Assembly: GCA_964607755.1 (NCBI GenBank)
Contig: CAZSMC010000134.1
Coordinates: forward strand, 1-6,953
Length of the DNA stretch: 6,953 nucleotides
Origin: CAZSMC01 sp964607755
Lineage (GTDB): Bacteria > Zhuqueibacterota > Zhuqueibacteria > Residuimicrobiales > Krinioviventaceae
Direction: 5' to 3'
In this document: in pieces, positions 1 to 5,166 of the stretch
How positions within the stretch are numbered: position 1 is the stretch's first letter
Layout: each line of letters opens with the position of its first letter
Program-made: the position numbers and the translations under genes
Notes under the pieces: generated by a model
What the model saw: the letters and a program-made list of their open reading frames with translations, nothing else
Told to the model about the DNA's origin: nothing
Databases searched by the model: none

Positions 1-72
1 GGGCCCATAGCTCAACGGTAGAGCAGCGGACTCATAATCCGTTGGCTGCAGGTTCGAATCCTGCTGGGCCCA
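1..72 (+). tRNA. tRNA with CAU anticodon (elongator Met or lysidine-modified Ile)
   Basis: All four arms fold. The acceptor stem is 1-7 with 65-71 (GGGCCCA/TGGGCCC, seven pairs) and A72 is the discriminator base. The D stem is 10-13 with 21-24 around a short 7-base loop. The anticodon stem is 26-30 with 38-42, its loop is CTCATAA at 31-37 and the anticodon CAT is at 33-35. The T stem is 48-52 with 60-64 and its loop is TTCGAAT. No CCA is encoded, so the 3' end would be added after transcription. A CAU anticodon is shared by initiator Met, elongator Met and tRNA-Ile2. The fully paired 1-71 base pair argues against the initiator. The sequence alone does not separate elongator Met from Ile2. The gene starts at the first base of the window, so any operon partners upstream are not visible. 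Confidence 0.97.
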
Positions 73-141
73 CTCTTTCCAAAAATGTTTTCTTATAAAT
101 CCCACTAAAACAATAAAATTTCACCCACACCACGCTTTTCC

Positions 142-169
142 TTGACTATTTCAAAAATAACATTATATT
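142..169 (+). promoter_or_regulatory. sigma70-like promoter for the first exported-protein gene
   Basis: TTGACT (142-147) and TATATT (164-169) are separated by 16 bases. Both are close to the -35 and -10 consensus. Transcription would start near 176, giving a leader of about 235 bases before the ATG at 411, long enough to hold the small ORF and the RNA structure described below. Confidence 0.6.
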
Positions 170-287
170 AGTTTTATCTGACCCGATTACAGACTTCCAT
201 CGATAACCATTCGCGATTCTCTGATTTTTGCTGTATAGAAAATGCCTGTTGTACAGGCTGAATTCCTCACTATTTTGAAAGGAGGTG

Positions 288-389
288 ATGAGAAAGCGGA
301 ACGTATTCAGACAAATGCCCACCAAAGAGGGTGCAACAAGGCTGTCGGGGCATATGTCTCTTGTTGTATTTAACTTTCCTAAACCTTAA
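288..389 (+). CDS. possible 33-residue leader peptide
   Basis: An ATG at 288 opens 33 codons ending in TAA at 387-389, 21 bases before the next gene's ATG. The peptide starts MRKRNVFRQMPTKEG and ends in LVVFNFPKP. It is basic, has no signal peptide, and I do not recognise it. The stretch before the ATG (AAAGGAGGTGAT, 278-289) matches the complement of the 16S rRNA 3' end over about 11 bases, far longer than at the other genes here. However, its GGAGG core sits only two bases from the ATG, closer than is usual for efficient initiation. The same bases fold into a pseudoknot, so the region could be a translated leader, a structured RNA, or both. It lies entirely in the predicted leader of the downstream exported-protein gene, so a regulatory role is plausible. 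Its reality as a protein is uncertain. Confidence 0.35.
   Translation: MRKRNVFRQMPTKEGATRLSGHMSLVVFNFPKP
310..366 (+). promoter_or_regulatory. predicted pseudoknotted leader RNA element
   Basis: Three helices are compatible with each other. Stem 1 pairs 310-319 with 349-358 (nine pairs and one A-A mismatch). A hairpin pairs 320-323 with 330-333 (CACC/GGTG, 6-base loop). A pseudoknot helix pairs CAACAAG at 334-340 with CTTGTTG at 360-366 (seven perfect pairs). The helices abut almost without gaps, with one base between stem 1 and the downstream pseudoknot strand, as in compact riboswitch-like folds. I could not match it to a known riboswitch class. A separate 6-bp hairpin (244-249 with 253-258) lies upstream in the same leader. 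The pairing is direct from the sequence; any function is inference. Confidence 0.45.
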
Positions 390-410
390 CCAAATTGTTG
401 GAGGGTATCA

Positions 411-1535
411 ATGGATAATTCAAACAAAATGCTGTACGTATGCACGCTCGTTATCCTGATGAGCATGGTGTTTACTGCTGGAGCACAGGCTGAAAAAATT
501 ATCTGGGTTTCCAGGGGCGATGCAGACACACTCGGAAATGTATGGGATCAGGAATGGGTCGATATGCTCGTGGACGCTGGTTACGAGGTTCAACGCGAAG
601 ATTCGACTATGGTTATTCAGGATGGAGAATCTTTCTTGATAACCGAACAACTGGATATACTGGAGAGCGGCGATCTTGTCATTTTTAGTCGGGCAAATAA
701 TAGTGGCAATTTTGTCGATCCCTCAGGTTGGAATGGGATGATAAAGCCAATGCTACTGCTATCCGCTTATTTGTCTCGTGATAATCGGTGGCAATGGTTT
801 AACAACAGTAACTTGCTTGGAGACGGGAGCTATAAAGCCGTCTATTATAGTGTGGAGAATCCGGAACATCCGATTTTCACAGGCGTAGAGCCGGATGACA
901 ACGGTGCAGTGGCTGTTTTGGACACGTCGGTCGGTACCGGAAATACCTCGCTACCTGATGTGATGGACTGGGGTGATGGCCAATTGCTGGCGACAGTGAC
1001 GGAAACCGCGACACCATCTATTGTCTATTGGCCGCAAGAATATCCGTTTCATCCGGATACTGACCAGTTTGCCGGCGCACCGCGCTTGTTGTTCTGTGCC
1101 GGGACACGGGAACCCGCTGGAGGCGATCTACCGAATGCCTTGCATGGCTGGGGACAATGCAACCTCACACCCGAGGGCAAAAAGATGTTCCTGAACGCCG
1201 TGGCCTGGATGCTTGGGAAAGAAGTGCGGGTTGAAACAAATTCTTCTGCTCTGCCCCAGGATATTCATCTTGCTCAAAACTATCCAAATCCGTTCAATCC
1301 GTCTACGACAATCGAATTTTCTCTTGCGCAGGCATCACTTGTCAAACTCAGTATCTTTAATATGCTGGGCCAGGAAATCACTACACTGGCGAACCGGACT
1401 TTGCAACCAGGAACCTACCAATTCACCTGGAATGGTGTCGATGGTTCAGGACAACAGGTTGAAAGCGGAGTCTATGTTTATCAACTGGAATCGAAAAGTG
1501 AAAAACGTGTGAAAAAGATGCTGCTGATCAAGTGA
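411..1535 (+). CDS. exported protein with ThuA/GATase-like domain and T9SS sorting domain
   Basis: The 374-residue product begins with a signal peptide: a short polar start, a hydrophobic core at about residues 8-24, and likely cleavage after AQA at 27. Residues 28 to about 270 look like a ThuA or class I glutamine-amidotransferase-like alpha/beta fold. They open with the strand KIIWVSRG and close with a 'LTPEGKKMFLNAVAWMLG' helix typical of such domains at the end of the fold. I see no confident catalytic residues, so it may bind rather than cut. Residues 279-374 are a FlgD-Ig-like sorting domain with the NYPNPFNPSTTIEF signature, GVYVYQL and a basic C-terminal KKMLLIK. This domain directs proteins through the type IX secretion system to the surface or outside. 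The start is fixed by GGAGGG at 400-405, five bases upstream. It is a single-gene unit with its own promoter, leader and terminator. The substrate or ligand is unknown. Confidence 0.92.
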   Translation: MDNSNKMLYVCTLVILMSMVFTAGAQAEKIIWVSRGDADTLGNVWDQEWVDMLVDAGYEVQREDSTMVIQDGESFLITEQLDILESGDLVIFSRANNSGNFVDPSGWNGMIKPMLLLSAYLSRDNRWQWFNNSNLLGDGSYKAVYYSVENPEHPIFTGVEPDDNGAVAVLDTSVGTGNTSLPDVMDWGDGQLLATVTETATPSIVYWPQEYPFHPDTDQFAGAPRLLFCAGTREPAGGDLPNALHGWGQCNLTPEGKKMFLNAVAWMLGKEVRVETNSSALPQDIHLAQNYPNPFNPSTTIEFSLAQASLVKLSIFNMLGQEITTLANRTLQPGTYQFTWNGVDGSGQQVESGVYVYQLESKSEKRVKKMLLIK

Positions 1536-1542
1536 TATTTTC

Positions 1543-1577
1543 TGACCCGGTCATCCAGCATGGTCGGGTCACTTTTT
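1543..1577 (+). terminator. intrinsic terminator of the first exported-protein gene
   Basis: A 10-bp stem pairs 1544-1553 with 1561-1570 (GACCCGGTCA/TGGTCGGGTC, two G-T pairs) around a 7-base loop, followed by ACTTTTTC. It starts nine bases after the stop codon. Confidence 0.85.
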
Positions 1578-1619
1578 CTGCAAGAGTTGCTGTCCAGAAA
1601 AATGCCCCGGTGAAAGGAT

Positions 1620-1757
1620 ATGAATGATCACAATCATGACATTCAGTCATGCACGGCAAAATCATCCAAACAGGATGATCTTTTGGCATTCCATTTGAAA
1701 ATTACCGAAATCATCTGGAGCGCCAAAGGTCGAATTCATTTCATCCTATCTTTATGA
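1620..1757 (+). other. intergenic leader with hairpins and weak small ORFs
   Basis: Between the terminator and the next gene there is a 45-codon open frame (ATG 1620, TGA 1755-1757), which stops 12 bases before the next ATG. An overlapping 24-codon frame starts at ATG 1624, five bases after AAAGGA at 1613-1618. Two hairpins also lie here: 1635-1640 with 1646-1651 (CATGAC/GTCATG), and 1661-1667 with 1673-1679 (ATCATCC/GGATGAT) followed by CTTTT. An alternative pairing, 1621-1626 with 1640-1645 (TGAATG/CATTCA), excludes the first hairpin. Neither peptide is recognisable. I see no convincing promoter, so the start of the next transcript is unknown. This may be an attenuator-like leader or simply chance. 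Confidence 0.2.
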
Positions 1758-1769
1758 AAGGAGTTAAAT

Positions 1770-2846
1770 ATGAAATGGTCACAATTTTCTTATCGTTCTT
1801 GCGTTGTGTTGACAATTCTATCTGTTGTTCTTTTTGCTTTGTCAACTCTGGTTTTTGCAGAATTGCCGGATGTTTTGCGGGAAAGCTTTGATTATCCGGA
1901 AGGGTCATTAGCACTTCAAGGAGATTCGACAGGCGGCTGGGGCGGCCCCTGGGAAGAAATGGAGACTGGCTTTATTTACGTAATGTTAGCCGATCCGGGA
2001 TTCGGAGAAATTGAAAAAACAGGCGGATATATCGAGGTGCTCGAAGCTGGGACCACTTTCCGAGACCTGGCCGAAGTGTGGCCTGATAACGGCTCCGCGT
2101 ATTGGTTCAGCATGCTTTATATGCGCATCGATGCCATTGATGTCGATGATTCTTATAACGGTTTTTCCCTCTTTAAGGATAATACAGAACTTTTGTATAT
2201 TGGCAAACCCTGGGGGTCTAAAATGATTGGCCTGGACGGCCATGGGGGAAGCGGAGCTGTTTCCTCAGATGTTGATACTTATGACGGCGGCTGGATTGTC
2301 GTCAAACTGGATATGAGTGGCGATGATGAACTCGATAAAGCTTATATCTGGGTTAATCCGGACCCGAGTGTAGAACCGGATACAACAGCAGCCGATACCA
2401 TGGCGCTTTGGCCGGGAGATGATGGCTTTAATCGCGTGCGAATCGGGTCCGGTAATGCTCCTAATCAATGCGAATGTATTTACGATGAGATTAGACTCGG
2501 TCAAACTTTTGAAGGACTGACCATGCCGGATACGGCGACAGCGGTCAATGCGGAGAAGAACATTGTGTCTTCATTCGAGCTCTATCCTAACTATCCAAAT
2601 CCCTTTAATCCGGAAACCGTTATTCGCTATTCGCTGGACAAAACCCAAAAAGTACAACTCGCGGTTTATGACCTGACCGGGCGGAAAATAAGGACATTGA
2701 CAAATGGCATAAAATCACAGGGTCTCCATTCCGTGTCCTGGAATGGATGTGATGATAAAGAACGGGCTGTAAGCAGTGGCGTGTATATGTACAAATTAAT
2801 CAGCGAGGAGAAAACACAGGCACGCAGAATGATGCTGATCAGATAA
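1770..2846 (+). CDS. exported LamG-like (concanavalin A-like) protein with T9SS sorting domain
   Basis: The 358-residue product has a signal peptide with a long hydrophobic core (about residues 11-29) and probable cleavage after VFA at 30. Residues 31 to about 250 resemble a LamG/concanavalin A-like beta-sandwich of the kind common in secreted proteins of FCB and planctomycete bacteria. They open with 'RESFDYPEGSL', carry 'AYWFSMLYMR' and 'WIVVKLDMSG', and close with 'RVRIGSGNA...YDEIRLGQTF'. Such domains usually bind carbohydrate or act as adhesion modules, with no enzyme activity expected. Residues 267-358 are a FlgD-Ig-like sorting domain with NYPNPFNPETVIRYS, SGVYMYKL and a basic RRMMLIR end, pointing to type IX secretion. 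The start is supported by AAAGGAG (1757-1763), six bases upstream. The gene is followed at once by a strong terminator and is separated from the previous gene by another, so it is transcribed alone. Its ligand is unknown. Confidence 0.92.
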   Translation: MKWSQFSYRSCVVLTILSVVLFALSTLVFAELPDVLRESFDYPEGSLALQGDSTGGWGGPWEEMETGFIYVMLADPGFGEIEKTGGYIEVLEAGTTFRDLAEVWPDNGSAYWFSMLYMRIDAIDVDDSYNGFSLFKDNTELLYIGKPWGSKMIGLDGHGGSGAVSSDVDTYDGGWIVVKLDMSGDDELDKAYIWVNPDPSVEPDTTAADTMALWPGDDGFNRVRIGSGNAPNQCECIYDEIRLGQTFEGLTMPDTATAVNAEKNIVSSFELYPNYPNPFNPETVIRYSLDKTQKVQLAVYDLTGRKIRTLTNGIKSQGLHSVSWNGCDDKERAVSSGVYMYKLISEEKTQARRMMLIR

Positions 2847-2853
2847 GGCCAGG

Positions 2854-2896
2854 AAATTTGTAGTACACCTTTCAGGTGTGCTACAAATTTTATTTT
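2854..2896 (+). terminator. strong intrinsic terminator of the LamG-like gene
   Basis: A 17-bp stem pairs 2854-2870 with 2874-2890 (ten A/T-rich pairs, one T-G pair, then ACACCT/AGGTGT) around a 3-base loop. It runs directly into TATTTTTATATATTTT. The stem begins eight bases after the stop codon. Confidence 0.93.
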
Positions 2897-2943
2897 TATA
2901 TATTTTAATGCAAAATTATAACCTCTTTTGGAATCCAAAATGA

Positions 2944-3563
2944 AAAGAACGCTTTGATAAATTTAACGGTGAAAATTTGCGATGGGGCATTACAGAATCT
3001 CTCCTTGTCAATGGTGATGTGGTTTATGTAACTCCCGGTAAAAAGACAATGATGGCTGCCCTCAATCGCCATAACGGTAATACAATTTGGCCGACACCAG
3101 GCAATGATCAACTGTCTGGTTATTGCTTGCCTGTTTTGGTGAATCATAATGGCCGTGAATTAATTCTGCAAATGATGCAGTCCAGTGTTGTTGCGATCAA
3201 TCCAGAAAATGGCGCCCTGGTCTGGACTTACCCGGACAAAACCAGGTGGGATGTCCATCCGAATACGCCATTTTATCACGACGGTTATTTATTGATCTAC
3301 AGCGGTTATGGCACCGGCGGATAGTTGTTGAAAATATTCGATAATGGTTCCAATGCAACCAGGGTTTGGGAAAATAATACCATGGATAGCCAAATTGGTG
3401 CTGCCGTTTTGTTAAATGAACACATTTATGTGTCCGGTCATCGGATACTTTTGAGATCATTGCCGAAAATCCGTTAGGCCAACGCGGATGGACCACACCG
3501 GCGTTTTACAAAGACCGCATTTACATCCGCGGTGATGAGCATTTGTTTTGTATTCAGGAATAA
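2944..3563 (+). pseudogene. decayed PQQ-binding-like beta-propeller protein
   Basis: From 2944 one frame reads KERFDKFNGENLRWG and continues as propeller sequence with the blade motifs ALNRHNGNTIW and AINPENGALVW, typical of PQQ-type/BamB-like repeats. A TAG at 3322-3324 interrupts it, but the same frame carries on with matching sequence (LLKIFDNGS...DSQIGAAVL...YVSGHR) to about 3444. A CAG-to-TAG change would explain the stop. The reading then jumps to another frame, starting DTFEIIAENPLGQRGW and ending at TAA 3561-3563 with HLFCIQE, a normal end for such proteins. Family members usually have additional blades at the jump, so an internal deletion is likely. The 5' part is missing: an in-frame TGA lies just before 2944, there is no signal peptide, and no ribosome binding site precedes the only usable codon (TTG 2977). 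The intact relative would be an exported or periplasmic propeller of about 400 residues. The lesions are seen; the ancestral length is inferred. Confidence 0.85.
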
Positions 3564-3711
3564 TAGCAAATCAATAACATACTGATACAAAGGTGGATCA
3601 ATTTAACAAAATCCTTAAACGGTATGAACTGAAAGATTGCTAATGAGGGACATTTACACCGGCAAGATTAGCTTGATGCTGATTGATTTTGAAAAGGATA
3701 AGATATGTTGT

Positions 3712-3984
3712 CTAGTTTACCTGTTTTAATAATTGATCGTAATCTGAATGTGAACCGATCCATAACCAAATAATCGTATCTTGTTTCAATACACCCACTG
3801 CGCGATAGTCCTTTGTTATGCGCACAGAATATATTGGCAGCCGTGAGTGCACGCGTTTAAAGCGAAGACCGGGATGCCATGGATCTTTGACAAAAATTTG
3901 ATATGCTTCTTTTGCACTTTTTTTAATATCATGTGGAAGAGATTTGTAACATTTCCAAAATTTTTCTGTAGCGGTTGATTTCAT
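3712..3984 (-). CDS. RelE/ParE-superfamily toxin of a type II toxin-antitoxin system
   Basis: This 90-residue basic protein has the RelE/ParE layout. It has an N-terminal helical hairpin (KFWKCYKSLPHDIKKSAKEAYQIF, residues 8-31) and a 'DPWHPGLRFKRV' turn (34-45). The beta-sheet core follows, with 'YSVRITKDYRAVG' (52-64) and 'IIWLWIGSHSDYDQLL' (71-86). Members either cleave mRNA at the ribosome or poison gyrase. The set of basic and aromatic residues here does not settle which, and the 'WIGSHSDYD' ending is typical of RelE-annotated relatives. Its ATG overlaps the antitoxin stop by four bases (ATGA), so translation is coupled and no separate ribosome site is needed. Length is normal and the frame is intact, so it is probably functional. 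It is transcribed away from the VapBC pair on its other side. Confidence 0.88.
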   Translation of the reverse strand: MKSTATEKFWKCYKSLPHDIKKSAKEAYQIFVKDPWHPGLRFKRVHSRLPIYSVRITKDYRAVGVLKQDTIIWLWIGSHSDYDQLLKQVN

Positions 3985-4199
3985 AGTTGATCTGGATCGA
4001 GAGGTGTCGTTTCCCCCTTTTTTTCTTGCTCTAATGCCTCCAGAGCCAGGTTTTCAAGTTCGGCTTCCGATTCAGCAAAATGTTGTTCCCATTTTTTTTC
4101 GGAATCGATCTCCTCCAACAGCCATCGCGCCACAGCGTTCTGTTCTATTTCTGGAAGTTTTGCAGCTTCGGAAAACGCTTTTTCAAGCATTTTGGTCAT
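3981..4199 (-). CDS. antitoxin partner of the RelE/ParE-like toxin
   Basis: This 72-residue acidic protein is first in the two-gene operon. It opens with MTKMLEKAFSEAAKLPE and contains an amphipathic 'QNAVARWLLEEIDSEKKWEQHF' helix. A long acidic segment with ELENLALEALEQEKKGE leads to the end PLDPDQL. This pattern recurs in small antitoxins encoded just ahead of RelE-type toxins: the helical part wraps the toxin and neutralises it, and the complex normally represses its own promoter. No classical DNA-binding motif is obvious to me. The start is supported by AGAGG on the - strand, eight bases upstream of the ATG. A perfect palindrome lies 48-63 bases upstream. The role follows mainly from gene order, size, charge and the four-base overlap with the toxin. 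Confidence 0.85.
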   Translation of the reverse strand: MTKMLEKAFSEAAKLPEIEQNAVARWLLEEIDSEKKWEQHFAESEAELENLALEALEQEKKGETTPLDPDQL

Positions 4200-4246
4200 A
4201 ATGTAAACCTCTTTATTGTGTATGGAAAATGAATATTTTTTATTTT

Positions 4247-4262
4247 ATCAAATTTATTTGAT
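4247..4262. promoter_or_regulatory. palindrome, candidate operator of the - strand toxin-antitoxin operon
   Basis: ATCAAAT-TT-ATTTGAT is a perfect 7-2-7 inverted repeat 48-63 bases upstream of the antitoxin ATG. On the - strand it overlaps a weak promoter match (TTGCAA at 4274-4279, 17 bases, then TAAATT), so a bound repressor would block transcription. The symmetry is observed; the binding is inferred from how such operons are usually autoregulated. Confidence 0.4.
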
Positions 4263-4376
4263 TTTGGTTCCAATTGCAAGCGATATATTAAACAGGCAGA
4301 AATACCAAGTACGATTCCAATAATTTTTCCAATATTTTTCTTTCAAATATCCCCTGGTGTTCGCAATAAATATTTC

Positions 4377-4405
4377 TTGACATTACACACTATATAGTGT
4401 AGATT
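4377..4405 (+). promoter_or_regulatory. sigma70-like promoter of vapBC
   Basis: A perfect -35 TTGACA (4377-4382), a 17-base spacer, then TAGATT (4400-4405) as -10. The transcript would start near 4412, about 20 bases before the vapB ATG. Confidence 0.7.
4387..4400. promoter_or_regulatory. perfect palindrome in the vapBC promoter spacer, candidate VapB operator
   Basis: ACACTATATAGTGT is a perfect 14-base palindrome filling the space between the -35 and -10 boxes. Its last base is also the first base of the -10. VapB antitoxins, alone or with VapC, repress their own promoters by binding such inverted repeats, so this is the natural autoregulatory site. Confidence 0.6.
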
Positions 4406-4420
4406 ACTACACAATAGTAA
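4404..4420. promoter_or_regulatory. second inverted repeat over the vapBC start site
   Basis: TTACTA-CACAA-TAGTAA (6-5-6) covers the end of the -10 box and the expected start site and touches the Shine-Dalgarno. It could be a second operator half or an RNA hairpin near the 5' end of the transcript. Confidence 0.35.
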
Positions 4421-4432
4421 GGAGGATTTAAA

Positions 4433-4633
4433 ATGGCGACTAATTTGGCAATTGATAATAATCTCATTGAAGAAGCAAAGTCTATAGGTCATCATAAGAC
4501 CAAAAAGGAAGCGGTGACAACGGCGTTGAAAGAATATATCCAACGGCACAAGCAAACGGAAATTATAGATATGTTCGGAAAAATAGAATATGATGAAAAT
4601 TATGACTATAAGCAGCAGAGACGCATAAAGTGA
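4433..4633 (+). CDS. vapB: VapB-family antitoxin
   Basis: This 66-residue protein has a short N-terminal strand (MATNLAIDNNLIEEAKSIG) followed by 'HKTKKEAVTTALKEYIQRHK' (residues 21-40). That is the strand-helix-helix order of VapB antitoxins with a ribbon-helix-helix-like DNA-binding half. The C-terminal tail (residues 41-66, IIDMFGKIEYDENYDYKQQRRIK) is the acidic-aromatic segment that normally threads into the toxin's active site. The start is fixed by AAGGAGG (4419-4425), seven bases upstream. Its stop TGA overlaps the GTG of vapC by four bases, so the two are translationally coupled. As the first gene of the operon it would be made in excess and, with VapC, would repress the promoter through the palindromes just upstream. 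Identification is strong from the sequence pattern plus the PIN-domain partner. Confidence 0.92.
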   Translation: MATNLAIDNNLIEEAKSIGHHKTKKEAVTTALKEYIQRHKQTEIIDMFGKIEYDENYDYKQQRRIK

Positions 4634-5040
4634 AAATCATTGTAGACACATGTATTTGGTCTTTGGCGTTCAGAAGAGAAAATGCTTTATATTCAGAAAC
4701 TGTTCAGGAATTAAAACAATTGATTTTGGATCAAAGAGTTCAGATGTTAGGTCCAATCCGGCAGGAATTATTGTCCGGTATTCGGTTAAAACAACAGTTT
4801 AATGATTTGAAATCTTATCTCCAGGCATTCCCGGATTTGCAGATCAAAACGTTAGATTATGAATTGGCAGCGGAATTTTACAATATAAATCGCAAAAAAG
4901 GTATTCAGGGATCAAATACAGATTTTTTAATTTGCGCATTATCTTGTCAAAATAATATGCCGATATTCACACTTGATAAAGATTTTGAACTGTATAAAAA
5001 CAACATTCCTATCGTTCTATATCAGTTATCATCCGTTTGA
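4630..5040 (+). CDS. vapC: VapC-family PIN-domain ribonuclease toxin
   Basis: This 136-residue PIN-domain protein is of normal length. The acidic metal-binding residues are all present: D6 in 'IIVDTCIW', E46 in 'PIRQELLSG', D98 in 'SNTDFLICA', and D116 (with D118) in 'TLDKDF'. VapC toxins use this Mg/Mn site to cut specific RNAs, commonly initiator tRNA or 23S rRNA; the target here cannot be read from sequence. Translation starts at a GTG overlapping the vapB stop (GTGA), with only a weak upstream purine stretch, so it depends on coupling to vapB and keeps toxin output below antitoxin. The intact active site suggests a working toxin. No clear terminator follows. The next recognisable sequence downstream is a broken NuoE-type gene. 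Confidence 0.94.
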   Translation: MKIIVDTCIWSLAFRRENALYSETVQELKQLILDQRVQMLGPIRQELLSGIRLKQQFNDLKSYLQAFPDLQIKTLDYELAAEFYNINRKKGIQGSNTDFLICALSCQNNMPIFTLDKDFELYKNNIPIVLYQLSSV

Positions 5041-5099
5041 TTGTACCATTTTTGCAGATATGAAAATTGTGGCAAAGGTATTTATAGAGGTCAACCCAG

Positions 5100-5166
5100 G
5101 ATAAAAACCTTTTCTACCAAACAATAGAATCAATCGTTAACAAAACAAGGACGCGGTGCAAATGCC
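5100..5166 (+). pseudogene. frameshifted 5' remnant of the NuoE/HndA-type gene
   Basis: Upstream of the GTG at 5167, two frames together restore a NuoE-like N-terminal helix. The frame from 5100 reads DKNLFYQTIESIVNK and stops matching at the AAAA run (5142-5145). Dropping one A then gives QGRGANAV in frame with IPILQAIQNEY. Family members have just such a helix before 'IPILQ'. No start codon or Shine-Dalgarno is seen in the upstream frame, which is closed by TAG at 5085-5087. A one-base insertion in a homopolymer is the simplest reading; a sequencing error is equally possible. Confidence 0.55.

Noticed and set aside
310..366. Cyclic-di-GMP (types I and II) riboswitch, and HDV-like ribozyme
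   Set aside because: The core sequences do not match the cyclic-di-GMP classes I can recall. The order of strands (stem 1, hairpin, pseudoknot) differs from the nested double pseudoknot of HDV-like ribozymes.
3564..3711. A 27-codon frame starting at ATG 3643 and other small frames between the propeller remnant and the toxin gene
   Set aside because: No ribosome site, no recognisable sequence, and it runs into the end of the opposite-strand toxin gene. I see no terminator or other element in this gap.
5060..5104. A 14-codon frame after vapC
   Set aside because: It has no Shine-Dalgarno, is very short and ends within the broken 5' part of the NuoE-type gene.
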